This document shows positions 1 to 13,448 of a DNA stretch of 64,000 nt, one piece after another. Position 1 is the first letter of the stretch. Each line of letters begins with the position of its first letter. Source of the stretch: Gonatopus flavifemur (lineage: Eukaryota > Arthropoda > Insecta > Hymenoptera > Dryinidae); assembly GCA_018340375.1 (NCBI GenBank), contig JAFFJZ010000002.1:50054001-50118000 (forward strand). The letters are read 5' to 3'. The position numbers and the translations under genes are program-made. The notes under the pieces were generated by a model. That model was not told where the DNA came from. It did no database searches and saw only the letters and a list, made by a program, of their open reading frames with translations.

Positions 1-86
1 GAGAATTGCGCCGAATAATATAATAGAACAATGCATGATTGAATTTTGAAATCTGAACACAATTCAAAATCATATCCAATCAATCG

Positions 87-386
87 CACTCAGAGAAAAA
101 AAGTTGCTGAAACAGCAAACCTCGAAGATTTGCTTTGCTTATATGGCAAAACTTGTTGCTAAATTAGCAAATAATTTGCTGTCACAGCAAAAATCTTGCT
201 CTCTTAACAAGCGCTTGCCATTCAGCAATCCGAGATTGTAGATATACAGACAACTAGGAAATTTGGCTACATTAGCAAATATCTTGCCAAAATAGCAGAA
301 TTTTTGCTGTAACAGCAACCGTTTTGCTAATTTAGCAAAGCAGATTTTTCGAAATTGCTTTTTCAGCAAGAATTTTTCTCTGCGTG
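87..386. repeat. Type-B hairpin element (TTGCTG/CAGCAA arrays)
   Basis: A 300-bp element with inverted ends: left CACTCAGAGAAAAAAAG, right (reverse complement) CACGCAGAGAAAAATTC. It is flanked by CG on both sides (85-86 and 387-388), read as a 2-bp target duplication. The interior is many degenerate copies of TTGCTG..CAGCAA and TTTGCTAA, in both orientations. No coding frame. The same family recurs at 27190, 42155, 42617, 47031, 50593 and 62570. Confidence 0.8.
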
Positions 387-392
387 CGATAA

Positions 393-1346
393 CACAGAGG
401 CCTGCGAGGTTTTCCCCCCTTGGAACTGGTGACCATTTCCCAGAGTAATTTGCTGCGTAGAATCCGAATCCGGAGTCAGAATTAGGCTATCACGTCAGGA
501 TTTTGAGATATCTAAGGGTATATACTGGGAAAATGCATTTTTATGCTACTTTTGAGGTTATGTACAAGACGCATAAAATTTTCTTGATCTTTTTCCTCAA
601 CTGCAGCAATTTATACTACTCTTCCCGTTTGAAATGAGCTATTGAACGGCCATGTATGATTTTTTCTCGTTAAGTTACGACCATTCTAAGTTGTGTAATA
701 TGTCCCAACAACATAATCAGCATTCACATGTATTACACTGATCGGCCATGAAATTCTCATTTCTGAAGTAATCTGGCTGCAGAATTGCTATATCATGTCA
801 GATTTTTGGGATATTTCGACCTAAAAATGTGGAAAACACTGTTTTTTGACATATTTGGGGTTGCGTAAAGTCGGAAGGTATTTTTTTTCACAAAACTAAT
901 AGATGCTCCTCAAAGTATGAGTCGTCCTCTTCCAAATGCCGTTGATTTTACTCAAATATCTTTTTTTTTTTTCATTGAGATACGACAATTTGAAATTTGT
1001 GCGCTCATGTATTCAATAAATAGGCGGAGACACAATTTTCAAACTGTCGTATCTCAATGAAAAAAAAAAAAGATATTTGAGCCAACTCAACGGCATTTGG
1101 AAGAGGATGACTTATACTTTGAAGTGCATCTATTAGTTTTGTGACAAAAAATTACCCTTCGACTTTACGTAATTCCAAATATGTCGAAAAACAGTGTTTT
1201 TCACAGTTTTAGATCGAAATATCTCAAAAACCTGACGCGATAGAGCAATTCTGCAGCCAGATTCGGATTCAGCGCATCAAAATGCATTTGGAAGAAGACA
1301 TTATTGTTCGAGGGGGGACTAAAAAGTCATATTTCGCAGGCCTGTG
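393..1346. repeat. Long palindromic element, CACAG ends
   Basis: Ends match as inverted repeats (CACAGAGGCCTGCGAGG left, CACAGGCCTGCGAAATA from the right). Two long arms, about 771-1003 and 1031-1262, pair with each other around a short loop; each arm carries a run of 12-14 A or T next to GATATTTGAG. Part of the arm (GAATCCGAATC...CAGGATTTTGAGATAT) is also present once more at about 460-515, so the left side has a partial duplication. No coding potential seen. Confidence 0.7.
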
Positions 1347-4300
1347 TAATATAAGACGACAAAGTTACACACTAATTCGATAATAATTTCCAATACCTCG
1401 TGGCAACGTTGCTCGAAAAGTCATCTCGTATCGCAATCAAGGGAAATTCATCTCGTTTTCAGATCGTATCACGTTGCAAAGAATAATTCTATTCTCCGCT
1501 GACAAAAGGTTTTCTTCCCTCGCGCGAAACTCATGATTATGATGAGAAGGAATTTATCAAAGGAGTAATTTGTCAGATCCTCCGAATCGATATTCCGGCT
1601 TTTTCCCATCTCTTGCACAATATTTTTCTTCCTCCGTGTTCCTTCAAAACGAGACAGTAGACGACTAATGGTCGTTGGCCGAACCCGCAGTTACGACCAC
1701 ACGCAAGGAATTTCAAATTTGTCGGACTGAATCCTCCGGTATGATTCTTAGGAAGAAATGCGCGCGGAATAACAACGCTTTTTAACAGTCAAAGCCAAAA
1801 GGTGACGTGAAATCAAAAGAGAGAACGACAGAAGCAGCAGAAGAAGAAGAAAAAGGAGGGATGTCCTGTACGTATCCTGCATACGGGAAGAGATACCTCC
1901 TCGTTTTTGTTGTCCTTTTTTTGACATATGACCATCGTAAACGGACTCTAGAGATTAACTTCGTCAGGTGAGACGATATTTCAGAACGCTCTGATGTCTC
2001 CATTCTATCAGTTCACAAATTTTTTTTCCCTCTGTCCCGATTGAAATAGTTAGAATGGTTTATAAGAATGTGGGATTCGATCGAGAGGAACGGTGAATTT
2101 CCCTCCATTGCCACGTATTACCACGTGTACGTAACACGTATTATCCAGGTACTTGCAGTACAGTGAGAAAAAAATGATGACCCATTGATTGTTTTCAATT
2201 CGCACGTTAGCTTTCTCGAAACACTTGGATAATAGTTCGGTTGAAATAAAGAAGAGATCTGACAAACAATCTTGGATTATGAAAAAAAAACTTTGGTGTG
2301 AAAATTCACACAGTTCGCGTTTATGCTAGGTCTAAAATTACAATAGAAGCAAGTATAACGAGTGCTAACGTCATCGTACGAATCTTACTGCATACCAACC
2401 GGTGGTTATAATCAATCAAAATAATGAAAAGGATGATCAACGGGGGAGCGATATTTAATTCTGATTGCATTTCACGGTAGAAATCACAAATCTCTTGTTA
2501 CAAATTTCATCCTTCCTATGGTATTCAGAAATCAAGAAGACAAAGAGAAATGTCTCAAGTTCAGTTCTGATCTAACAGTATTATTCTGTGTTGCAAGATG
2601 TGTTATTACATTGATTATGTTAAGCAGGTCTGAGTTATTTGAAAGTCGATGGAAAGTTGGTCATTTGGTATGGTACGACGAATCAAGCTCATTGATGGTT
2701 ATCTGCGAAATTATGGAAGGGAATGAAAATAAAAAAGTGAGAACGTAAAGTGAGGGGATATAGGAATCAACGAAGATATACGTTCGATGTTGCAGAAATA
2801 AATTAATTTCCATACCAAGTGGAAGTTTCTTGGGTGTTTTTTTGCTCATCAAGATTACTTTCATTGGGATTTCCATTCAAATTATACGAGTGCGTGATGT
2901 ATTCGTGATATAAAGATGCATTTACCTGTGCACCCGAAAAAATGAATAATTCGATACGTTGAGTATACGGCGAGTCGCGAAGGTGAATTTTGTTTTTCTG
3001 GGAGGATTTTGTATTCCGAATTCTGAATAATCTTGTCGACAACTGTATGTATTCCCTTCATCTTCACATCTATTACTGTCGATTGATTAGATGTAATACC
3101 CAAGTAGTGATTACTCCAACCACTTTATCGATCCCCACAACCAATAGTACCGATGGAATGTTATGGGATTGAGTGTATATAGAATAAGTATCGGATCATT
3201 TTCAACGATAATTACTGTCCTCGAATGCTTAAATTGAGACATCTCTGTTTATAAATTCCGATGATTTTTACAAGGTTGATAAAAGAACAAGCACACGCTG
3301 ATGATAGAGACACAACCGATTTAGAGTAAATTTATGTATTTGAATTGGCGAAGAGTGGATTTTCCGTAGCTATGGGATAACCAATAATGGAGTATACAGT
3401 ATATACCGGTGGGATGAAATCAATGAAATCACCAATAACTGTTGGGAGAAGTCAAGAACAGTGGAATCGAGCACGTACACCTACGTACAAGTGGTATACG
3501 TATGAACGTAACGTCATAAAGAGGAAAGACTGATCCGATATGTAGGTGTGGATTATGACGAGAGAAATGGCATAATATGCAAGAGCGGTTTCAAGCCTCG
3601 ATACAATTACCATGAATTTTATGGAATATTATTATATTTATTTTATTCAGTCTCGCATAAATTCGATCAACTGAATAATGAGGGATGCTTTTGGGATAGT
3701 TTGAACATTTGAGATTGAGTTTTAGTTATATCATTAACTTGATAGCCTTCCATTATGCCTGATCAAATAATTACGATTATAATAATAATCAAAGCGCGCA
3801 ATGTATTAATAACTGTGTTCAAAGCGTGTGGAGAGTTCAAATCATCCCTCGGTTATGGCGTATTAGATTCCAACGACAAAGCGAGGTTTCGCTATTATCG
3901 TTCCTATGAAATACAAGTCAAATATCTCTGAATATTTTTGTTGTACAGAGAAACCGACTGAACAGCCGAATGATTTATGGAGCTAATTTTTACAGGCTTA
4001 TCGATCCAAAAATTCAACGAAAACTTTTGTCTCAATCTCAATTTATTCAAACAACATGAGAAGGGATGAACAGTTGTGAACTTTTATTCTATATTTCAAT
4101 ATATTTTTCACAACAAAGGTATTTTATTTTTGAGAAACAAAGTCCATGTAAAATAAACAGTTCCTGAAGCATTTGAAACGATACCAAATCATCAAGCCCT
4201 AAATTCTCAATCGACTTGCTTCTTCTCTTCGAGAAAGAAAAAAGCTGCACGCATCTCGATACTTCACCTTTATATTTTTCACTGTACGCAATGTTTCAAT

Positions 4301-4635
4301 GAGTCAGAGGTTGTGAAAAAGTTGTTCCATCATGTGCAATCTACAGCGGAGAAAGAATTTTGCGTAGGTTGTTTCTTCTCGTACCGGGTTCAAAGACGAA
4401 GAATATTACGGGGGAGAAAAAACACAGACAGCAATGTTCTCACTAGAATAATTCGACGCAAATGGAATGATAGGTTTGACTGATGCTATTCGTGCATGAA
4501 TATGTATTCGAGTTCGATTCGGTTGGTTGATACCCAATCGATAACATTGTTCGTCGTACTGATCTAATCCGCTTTCGCGGTGTCCAACCGTCCCAAAGGA
4601 TTATCGATTATCAAAAGTGTGGAGTTTTTTCTCAC
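1347..4635. other. No gene recognised (single-copy, intron-like)
   Basis: AT-rich sequence without convincing open frames, hairpins or repeat ends. A purine-rich GAAGAAGAAG stretch lies near 1840. If the minus-strand gene continues past 4636 this would be its next intron, and further small exons could be hidden here. Confidence 0.5.
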
Positions 4636-4713
4636 CTCTTGTTGAATCCAGGCCTGCTGCTTGATCGGTGCATCCGGTGCGATGGCCACCCTCCCAGCAG
4701 TTCTTTGCTTATA
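4636..4713 (-). CDS. Candidate internal exon, unrecognised host gene
   Basis: A 78-nt stretch on the minus strand ending in a good donor (CAACAAGAG then GTGAGA). The acceptor is either after CACGAG (exon starts 4713) or six bases later after TATAAG (exon starts 4707); both keep the same frame. In phase 0 it reads YKQRTAGRVAIAPDAPIKQ then QAWIQQE, with normal-looking codon use. The polyglutamine exon at 19648-20048 ends in phase 0, so it can join directly. The other two frames are also open from the downstream acceptor, so the frame rests on the phase match. Local GC is clearly higher than in the flanking DNA. No domain recognised; the next exon lies below 4636 or outside the window. Confidence 0.58.
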
Positions 4714-6213
4714 CTCGTGAAGAATCGGAATTTTTGAATTTTTGTCACAGGATGATAGTACTACTTCACGTTCTATCTACATTGAACGAGAAAAAAAAAC
4801 AAATTTTATTATGTTTGAACGATTGAAATTTAAATCGCAGGTATAATTTCATAGATTTTTATTATCGTACTTTGCGATCATTCACAACACGCGTGTTGAA
4901 TAATACCCTACAGTTATATTTTGTAAAATTATACTGATTTTTGACCGAGAATAGTCATTTCTCTCGATACCATTTCGAATTCATAGAAAATCTGATAATT
5001 CGAATTACACGTTGTCGGTGCATGGAAAATATTTGATAACGATGATAAGGGACAGGTATTTTATATATCAACGTTGCGCATACAAGATGGCATGGATCCA
5101 ACAACCAGAGTATTATCGAGTATCAATGAATCGACTTTAGGTGTCGCTGAACTAAAACCGGCTCAAGATATCGCTAGTCCAGTTGCTATCTCTTTGGAGC
5201 GTACGCGTAGAGAAGGTACTTAGAAGAAAGCAAGCGTGATGAAACGAGCTACCGCGCTGGAAAATAAATGCATCTAAGCGCCATGGTAAACGAGTATTAT
5301 GTTTATGTATACCGGATGCGTATTGCGATCGAGATGATATATCATTAATGCAGTCAATTTTTTTTCTCTTCTCTTCCTGAAACTCTGGTACATTCACGGA
5401 CAGGCGATTTTGAATTCTTCCAGGTACTTTTTTTTCCTCTGACATTAACATAATGTATGTAATGTGGTAGATCCAACGAAATACATTGATGGCATGTTTG
5501 TACGTTCCAACGAATTCTTTTCCGACTATTCGTATCTACTACACCAATGGTCGCATAATGAATTTCTTGTCTGAAAAGAATCGTAGAGAATTATCGTGTA
5601 CATCAATCAAAGTAATCAAATAGAATGATTAGTCGTACTCTTCAATCTTTGTACAATTAAATCACGTGACAGGAATGGATGAATGAATTTCTTCTAGTTC
5701 CCACAACCGGATTTGTGCGACGAAACAAAATAGTGCACAGCGGAGTGTGAATTTCAAAGACGAACCGATACAATTTTATCTCGAGAATATTGTGTTTGAC
5801 GTTCCGAGGAATCTATTGATTTTGAATGAATTTCATGTATATGGAGGTTCGGATGTAATGAAGCATAATCCACATGAAATCCTTATTATCGAGATAAGTC
5901 GAAAACCGGTTAACACAAGTCGATTAATATGGTATGGAAATTACTATTTAACGGTGAACAAGTTTGTTGTGTGAGAGCGAAATGCGTTGGAAAATATAAT
6001 CATTGAGAATTGATATTATATAAGATTTTTTTTCGGGACAAGTACATAATAAGTGAAATCGATTTTATTATAGATTTTATAGATAGACTTCTATGCTACT
6101 GAAACAAAATTTTTAGGAAGACGTTATTTGGACTATTGTATCGGAAGATACAAATTCATCTTGATCCTCTGGATCTGAGCAGATTATTCTGAAGTTTGCT
6201 CTGGTTTTGACAA
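4714..6213. other. No gene recognised (intron-like)
   Basis: Low-complexity AT-rich sequence. Open frames such as 5152-5451 (minus) show no recognisable protein and no splice context. Nothing repeat-like with paired ends was found. Confidence 0.45.
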
Positions 6214-6359
6214 CACGGAGAAACAGGTATCTTGAAAAATACCATAATTTAGGAATTTTTGGCGTTGGTCTAACCCGAGTCAAAATATTTACGTGAAGAT
6301 ACCTCTAAAAGTACCATAATGGCTGGGACTTTTATGAGGAAGGTACCATACTTATCCGC

Positions 6360-6600
6360 ACAGCACAGAATATTGCAGTAATATCGCAGTAATATTATTT
6401 TGTGATATTGTGATATTGCAGGGAAATATTACTGCGATATTGCCGTAATATTTCATGTCCGCGCAGATTGATTGCAGCAATATTGCAGCAATATCACAGC
6501 AATATTGTAATATTACAGCAATATTTCAGTGATGTCACAGTAATATTTCACACCTGTCGATATTATAAATTTTAGTAATATTGTGGCAATGTTTCAAGGG
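6360..6600. repeat. ATATTGCAG short-word array (left arm)
   Basis: Dense degenerate copies of ATATTGCAG and AATATTGC in both orientations. A matching array at about 9395-9545 lies near the other end of the same large element. Confidence 0.8.
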
Positions 6601-7384
6601 GACACTAATTGCCCGCAATTGAAAATATAACAGTATACGGACTCGACAAACATTTCCTCGGTAAGAATTATCTGAACTGAATTCATGAATGTATCTGAAG
6701 TTTTCAGGAGATAATCTTTAATACTTTATTTGCGATACAAAGCCCAAATTTTCAAATTCCAAAGAATTCTTATCCAACATTTGTGAGAAAGTTTGAAATT
6801 CAAAATTTGGATTCTGCACTGCGATAAAGTACAGAAGATTATTTCTTGAGAATGTTTGCTCACAGGGTACACTGGTATCCTCTGAGAGCATGTGATACCA
6901 ATACCAGGACCTTAGCCATTTTATTTACAACAAAATGGATAGAATCAATTCAATGGAATCAAAATATCTCTCCGTACACAGTAATTTTCAAAATTTATTG
7001 AAGAACTGCTGTACACAGCCTTATTTTGATTTTATTAAAAGATTTTTTGAATGTTATAAACAAAATAGCTGTCGTCTGGGCCCTAGCATCCCTCAAAGTG
7101 AATTGTTCATGTGAGGTTTCTAGGATATTCTTCACAAGTTTTGGAATATCGCTCTGTAAAGTGTTTCTTTGCAGTCATATAAGTATTCAACGATTGAGGC
7201 ATAGAACAATATTCTGAGAATGAATTGCAAGGTATTCGAAAAGTCTCGTATGAACAATTTGGTTAACATCAGGGTGTTATAGCACCCTCGCTATAGTATC
7301 CTTTTCAAGAAATACGAGCGACAGTGTTCCTTGACAAATGTAATTTGAAACTTGAAGAAAAACGAAACATTGTGATTATAAGCA

Positions 7385-8819
7385 GATACCAGTGCCATGA
7401 GAGCAGCTGATTATTTTTTTGGAGATTTCGCAAAGGGGGTGAACAGGGGGAAGTGCTTCAACTGGAAATTCCAACGAAATTGATCGATGATACATTTCTT
7501 TTAAATAGAATAACCAATCGAGGAGAGAAAAATTCCCGGTCGTCACAAGCCTGGTGAAATATAATAGATATTTCGATATACCTTCGTTTGATTACCTGGG
7601 AAAAAAAAATCTCTTTGAATCTCTCTGAAATGTCTCTGAATTTCTCTGAATCTCTCTGTATTTTGGGACAAATTCCAGAGAGATTCAGAGTAATTCCAGA
7701 GTAATTCAGAGGAAGTTAGAGACTTTTCCGATAGTGATACGTTCTGAATTCTTCAACTTTCTCTGAATCTCTTCGCATATCACTGAATCCCTCAGAGTTT
7801 TATATATTTAAATTTCAAAGCTCCCTCTGAATTTATCTGAATATCTCTAAATCTCTCTAAATCTCCCGGAATCTAATGTATTCAGATTTCAAAGCTTCCT
7901 TTGAATTCCTCTGAATTTCTCTGAATTCCTCTAAATCTCCGGGAATTCAATGTATTCAGATTTCAAAGCTTCCTCTGAATTCCTCTGAATTTCTCTGAAT
8001 CTCTCTGGATTACTCTGAATCTTTCTGAATTCCTCTGGATATTTCTAAAAAATTCCACGCACAATTTTTCTCAATTTATCTTCCTCTGGAAGTCTCTGAA
8101 ACTTCCAGGAAGCCTCTGAAATGCAGGACCAAGAATTGTATTGAATTCATTCCTCTCTGAATTTCCCAGACTTCCCCCGCATCTCTCTGAATTCCGCTGA
8201 ATCTCTCTGAATCTTTCTGAAAAATCCCACGCACAATTTTTCTTAATGCACCTGTCTCTGTAAGTCTCTGATACTCCCTGAATACCTCTGGAATCCTGAA
8301 CCAAAAATTTAGTTGAATTAATTCCTCTCTCAAGTTCTCTGAATTCCTCTGAATCTTTCTGAATTACTCTGAATCTTTCTAAATTCCTCTGAATATTTCT
8401 GAAAAGTTCTACGCACAATCTTTCTGAATTCATCTATCTCTGAAAGTGTCTGAAACTCCTTGAACGCCTCTGAAATGCAGGACCAAGAATTCTACTGAAT
8501 TTGTTTCTTTCTGAATTTTCCAGAATTTCCCTGCATCTCTCTGAGTTCCTCTGAATTTTTCTGAATCCTTCTGAAAAATTCCAAGCACAAGTTCTCTCAA
8601 TCCACTAGTCTCTGAAATCCTCTGAACCACGCTGGATTGCTCTGAATTTCTCTGATTCTTTCTGAATCTCTCTGAAACGTGAAATTTTCAGAGAGATTCA
8701 GAGAGATTTTTTTACCAGGGTTGGTAAAGAATAAAGGTACTTCAAGATATTTCAATTGTATCTCACCTGTTTCAGAAAACCTTACAGACAAAATCAGCTG
8801 ATCTCATGGCACTGGTATC
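7385..8819. repeat. Inner inverted-repeat element, GATACCAG ends
   Basis: Left end GATACCAGTGCCATGAGAG and right end (reverse complement) GATACCAGTGCCATGAGAT pair over about 30 bp and continue into CAGCTGATT. A second inverted pair lies just inside (GGTGAAATATAATAGATATTT near 7553 and its partner near 8765). The body is the CTCTGAA array. The small element at 17709-17949 has the same GATACCA terminus. Confidence 0.7.
7600..8700. repeat. CTCTGAATTT minisatellite with ~175-bp higher-order units
   Basis: About 1.1 kb of degenerate CTCTGAATTTCT-like words. From about 8050 a longer unit repeats; the landmark ACGCACAA falls at 8057, 8230 and 8411 and a variant at 8583, giving periods of 173, 181 and 172 bp. 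Each unit also contains GCAGGACCAAGAATT or a variant. Minus-strand open frames here exist only because the repeat lacks stops; I do not call them genes. Confidence 0.85.
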
Positions 8820-9394
8820 GTCTCAAAGTCTTGTAATTTATATAACAACTGTCATTTTTGTGGGTTTCAAGGAATATGAAATTTTTTCGGTCATACAAAA
8901 AATCTTAATTTTTTTCTCTTTATATTGCTCAGGGGTGAAATTGGAAAAATCCTGATTTTTGAAGACAAATGTGAGTTCAGGCATATTTTTTCTACTTCTC
9001 ATGGCATTCAAAAATCCTACAGAGGAGGAAACTATTCTTCTATTTTTTTTATATTTTGAGACCCGAATCAGGAACAGTATTATAATTTTAAATGATGTTT
9101 TTATAATATTTTACAAAATATCCCATCTTCGAAAATAGAAAAAGATGAAACTGTGGGAGGGGTATGGGTTTTGCATTTCGAAGGATTTTGAAACGATTGC
9201 AATGAACCGGACTCAGAAGGAACCCATTTTTTCACTACTAAAGTTTACTACACAACACACATTTCCATTTTCATCCATTTCTCATGTCCACTCATGAATA
9301 CAAAAACAAAACAATATCGAACCGTTTTGAACTAATTTTCACATGGAAATTGGCCAGGATTCAAGTTTAGGCATGTATTACAAATTCCTGTTTG

Positions 9395-9545
9395 CAAAAT
9401 ATTACCGCAATATTTCAGTGTGATTCATGATATATTATCGACGCTGTAATATTGCAGTGACATTACATTGCAATATATATAACATTGTAATATTGCTGCA
9501 ATATTACATTATGATTTGTAATATTACGTCAATATTGACGGCGAA
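9395..9545. repeat. ATATTGCAG short-word array (right arm)
   Basis: Partner of the array at 6360-6600, with the same AATATTGC/GCAATATT words, just inside the right end of the large element. Confidence 0.7.
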
Positions 9546-9783
9546 AATCTATAAATCATGGTATTTTTCAAGATATCTGTTTCCTCGGTGAAGGATTGTA
9601 ACACTAAGAAATGTAGTTGAAAACGAGGATTCAGAAATGCTGGACGATTTTTGTTCTGGAAAATTCAACCAAATCCCAACAAATGTTGACTACAGCATAC
9701 GTTTGTTATTTTTCATCACAATATTTATCAGGAACTCTTTAAAAGATACGTACAGGCAGGATATTCAAACAAAACATATTATA

Positions 9784-9950
9784 CACTGTAAAAAAACTCC
9801 TTCGCAATATTCAGGAAATTTGACTATAATCTTTTGTAACCACTCCCTTCTGAGGAAGTATCCCGAAAATTCAGAAGGAAGTGGCTCTAAAAATGTATAG
9901 TCACAGTTTACAATTCTGAATTTTCAGAAGAAATTGTTTTTCAAACTGTG
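9784..9950. repeat. Possible small CAC-ended element
   Basis: Begins CACTGTAAAAAAACTCC after TA and ends with the reverse complement of CACAGTTTGAAAAACAATT. The interior has CAGAAGGAAG and CTTCTGAGGAAG words in opposite orientation. Right flank does not repeat the TA, so the boundary is uncertain. Confidence 0.4.
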
Positions 9951-12387
9951 CGTTAGAATTGCTATGAATTCTAAAAGACAAAAATTGCAAAATAAAAACA
10001 TTTCCCGCTTGGATTTGTTTAGCATTATCAAAATACATTGATTTTCGATGAGAGAATCGGACGGAAATCTCAATTGTTAATAGCTCAACGTTCCTGAATT
10101 TTCATTTCAAATAAAATCCGCTATACATAAAAGTGAAATAATGACTTCCTCCCACCATAAATTCCATAAATTTGATCGTAAGAGTATTAGCACCTGCGTA
10201 TAATTTGTCAATAAAAGTTGTTGTTATATAAATATATAGGGTAGATTTACAAACATATAACGTGGGAAAACCTGCACTTTTGTTCCCAAATTAATACTCC
10301 ATCCATTCAACATTGCTTATAAAGAATAATAATAAAATATCAGGAAGACACTTCAAAGTCAAGTTTCCGTCTATTTTACAATTCAGCTAAGCGTAATATT
10401 TCTCACCAAGATTGCGTGATGAACATCAACTTTCATCGCAATAGTTATCGTAACCAACTTACAATAGGATTTCTCTAAATGACATGGCGTCATACAACCA
10501 GAGTCAGAAATTTTTATTCATAGATGTTATCGAGAAGTCGTTGGCACGATTGAGTCACTTTCTGTTATTCTTAGTTGCATACTCAGTTCAATAATGGATA
10601 ATCAATTATGTTCTAACAATTGGAAAGGAGGCTTGAATCGCTCGAACTGTACATTCATGTGAAGACATTGTATGCACCTCGAGTGTGTAGAAAAAATTAT
10701 ATGATTTATATAATCACATATGAATTGAATAATTCTAGTGATTTTTATAACAGGTTCATAATCTCTCAAGTTTAATATTGTATTTTAATTCTTCGTAATA
10801 CGTTACTCGACGTGGGTGAGTTGTTTTCCACCTGGAGATTATTCCAGATGATTTTCCACATTCGAATCGAAGTCTCAATTAGCAATGCCGTAACGAACAT
10901 TGCTTTTCCTTCTCAATTATTGGAGAAGTCGTGCATCCAACGGTACATTAAGAAACAGTTCGCCGATTGATGCATATTGATGTTTGGAAATAGCGTTTAT
11001 TCTATGAACAATGTAAACGTTTGTACACTTTGATCGCTAATTGCTTATGTAGGTGATGTAAATGGTAATACGCATCGATCAATTATTCCCGCCTATTATT
11101 CAAAGTGGAAATGGAACAAAGGTAGTATAAGCTGTGTGCAGATGGAAGAAAATTCATAGCGGAAAATACAGTGATGTTGCTGTAATGTTAGTTGTTTGAC
11201 ATTTTCTTGGGAATAGCAGTGGAAAACAAGAAGCGATAAGCCGATTTGTCAGAATTTCCGAATTCGGAACGACAAATCCCCCCACTCAGGAGTAAATCAG
11301 GTTTGCTTTGATTTTTGCCATGTAAAAAAATTAGACCAACTAGGTCCAAGTTAGACATGAATTGTGTATGGAAATGGGCATGCAAGAACTATTATAGTGT
11401 TATTTGAAGAGAGGACCAATAGATGAATCATTTAAACATGTATAGTTTTCTATGCCCATTCCCATACACAATATATGTCTGGTTTTGATCAAGCTATATG
11501 TCTAATTTTGTTACATGGGTTTGCCCTGATCTCACCTTGTTCTCACCCTGTTCCCATTTTCAAAATTCTTATTCAACCTAATGTTCACCTTTTTTGGATC
11601 TAACTCAACTCTGATTTGTTGCGTATTAATTACAGAGTGAATCAGAACACGTTCACATGCGAACTCAGATTCCCATCCGGCACTAAAAATACACTGCATT
11701 TTCACCATTCCGTAACATGAAAAAAAGGTTTGTTAATTAGAACTAATTAAATCACGAAAATCGGCCATTTTTTAAGTATCTGATCGTATCTTCCCCTTAA
11801 TTTCAATGATTATTGGCAGACAGTTACCCTTCGATCGTAATATCACGTAGAATGTTGATTTGAAAAAAAAACATAGTACGTCATGTCAGTTAGTTGGTTC
11901 TTGATGGCAATTACATTGGATAATAATTCGACCAAGAGAAACGTATATAATACTTATCTCTATGCCTTCCTCTACTTACCAGCGCGAATTGATTGTGCTA
12001 TGTCATAATTCCTTTTTCTTATCTGAACTAGTCTTCGAACGGAGGAACTGGTCCTCTCAAGATCATGAGATTAAATTAATAGGATTGACAAGCGCATCTT
12101 CTTCCCACGGAGTCATTTTAATTACCACCTTCATCAATGAAGTAATCATCTTAGCGATGAATGCATATTGTGATATTTATTCCCGTTTTCTTTATATCTC
12201 TTCAAGTTTTTACATCATATCCAATAAGATTGAAAAACAGATGCAGGTGTGAATTGAATTCAATGAACTGTTCATTCAACATACTGAAGGAATCGGCTGT
12301 TCTATGGAGAACCTAACATAACTTCCATGCTTTCATTGTATTTGAAACTAATCTAGTTCAATAAATTATTTGTTTCGTTAACATATG
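9951..12387. other. No gene recognised; one hairpin near 11.3-11.5 kb
   Basis: AT-rich intron-like DNA. The only clear structure is an inverted pair with arms about 11296-11382 and 11451-11530 (GGAAATGGGCATG against CATGCCCATTCC-like sequence, and CCATGTAA against TTACATGG). Other parts show no paired ends or plausible exons. Confidence 0.5.
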
Positions 12388-13156
12388 CACAGTGAAAAAT
12401 TTTGTGTATTTTTAACTAACGTGCATGTCTCAAACGGTCCACTCAAACTTTGTGTTAAATATTGATACGAAGGATGTGAGAAATTAACACAAAAGTGTCC
12501 CGGTCCCGGTTACCAACATCAATTCGGTACTGGAAATCAGTGTGGTTCCGACATTGAGAACCAATACTACGAGTATTGATCGCCATTCAAGTACCGACGA
12601 CTGTTACTCAACCGTTATTTGCGCTGTTGTAACTTTGGAAGGTTTTGAATGCATTATCAAAATTGCTGCACTAGGGGGAATTTGGAGTGAAATTTATTAT
12701 GGGATCATAAGATGCCCGCCAACGGTTGCAGCCTGTATCAAGCCGGTACTGGACCATTCGTCAATTTCTACGTGGCCAATCAAGTCTTCTCTCAAGGTAG
12801 ACGAGATATTCATGCACATTGGTTTGGTACCGAATCAACGTGGGAGGCCAACGCTTGCGTACTAAAATTGTGCCGTTGTTAATCCAACATTGATGGAAAA
12901 GTGGGCAATAACGGTTGGTTCAAATATCGAACCAATCGTCACCATCGGCTCAGTACCGGAATTTCTACGTGGGAGAAATTTACTATGGGACTTTGCAACC
13001 GAGGAACAGACTGAACTTACAATGAAATTTACTATGACGAGACAATAGAAACATGATCAAATTCACTATGTTTTACAGTAAATGCCATTGGAAAGTCAGT
13101 CTGTTCCTCGGGCACAATAATCACATAGAAAATTTAACTACAAATGTATCTCCGTG
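12388..13156. repeat. Composite CAC-ended element with TACCG/ACGGTTG repeats
   Basis: Left end CACAGTGAAAAATTTTG after TG; right end reads (reverse complement) CACGGAGATACATTTG before TA. The middle has GGTACTG, ACCGTTGATGG and TACCGAC words in both orientations, and an inner hairpin around 12998-13110 (GAGGAACAGACTGA against TCAGTCTGTTCCTC). Related sequence (CACTAAAATTGTGCC, ACCGTTGATGG) recurs at 17260-18360. Confidence 0.5.
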
Positions 13157-13448
13157 TATGGTTCTGTGTAATTCATCGAGACATCGATAACTCGTTACCT
13201 GATATTTGTAAATGTACCTCAATATTTCATATTCTTCTAGCAAGACTTATGAATTAGAATGAGAACTGAAAATTTATATCCAACGACAGGATATTACTCC
13301 GCCATGATTCGCATTACTAATAAACTATGACTTGAACCCATCATCAATATGCAACACATGAGTCAAAGAGTCTAAACTTCGAATCTGAATCTATCAGATG
13401 ATAAATTGATTTGAATCGGTTAGATCTCTCAAAATCAGGTGTGTAGGA

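Larger units (their letters stand above)
6214..9590. mobile_element. Large composite hairpin element with internal arrays
   Basis: Outer inverted ends pair over about 38 bp with a few mismatches: left CACGGAGAAACAGGTATC, right (reverse complement) CACCGAGGAAACAGATATC, both continuing into TTGAAAAATACCAT. AA stands outside both ends (6212-6213, 9591-9592). Inside, ATATTGCAG arrays sit near each end (about 6360-6600 and 9395-9545). An inner inverted pair at 7385 and 8819 encloses a CTCTGAA array. A further short inverted pair lies at about 6695-6760 and 6790-6860. No transposase frame is present, so this would be non-autonomous. Confidence 0.7.

Noticed and set aside
8071..8630. Minus-strand open frames of 66-120 codons rich in RFREIQRNSE-like repeats
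   Set aside because: They are translations of the CTCTGAA minisatellite; no stop arises because the repeat lacks one in those frames. No start context, splice signal or protein family.
9637..9900. 87-codon plus-strand frame
   Set aside because: Overlaps a probable CAC-ended repeat at 9784-9950 and has no recognisable domain.
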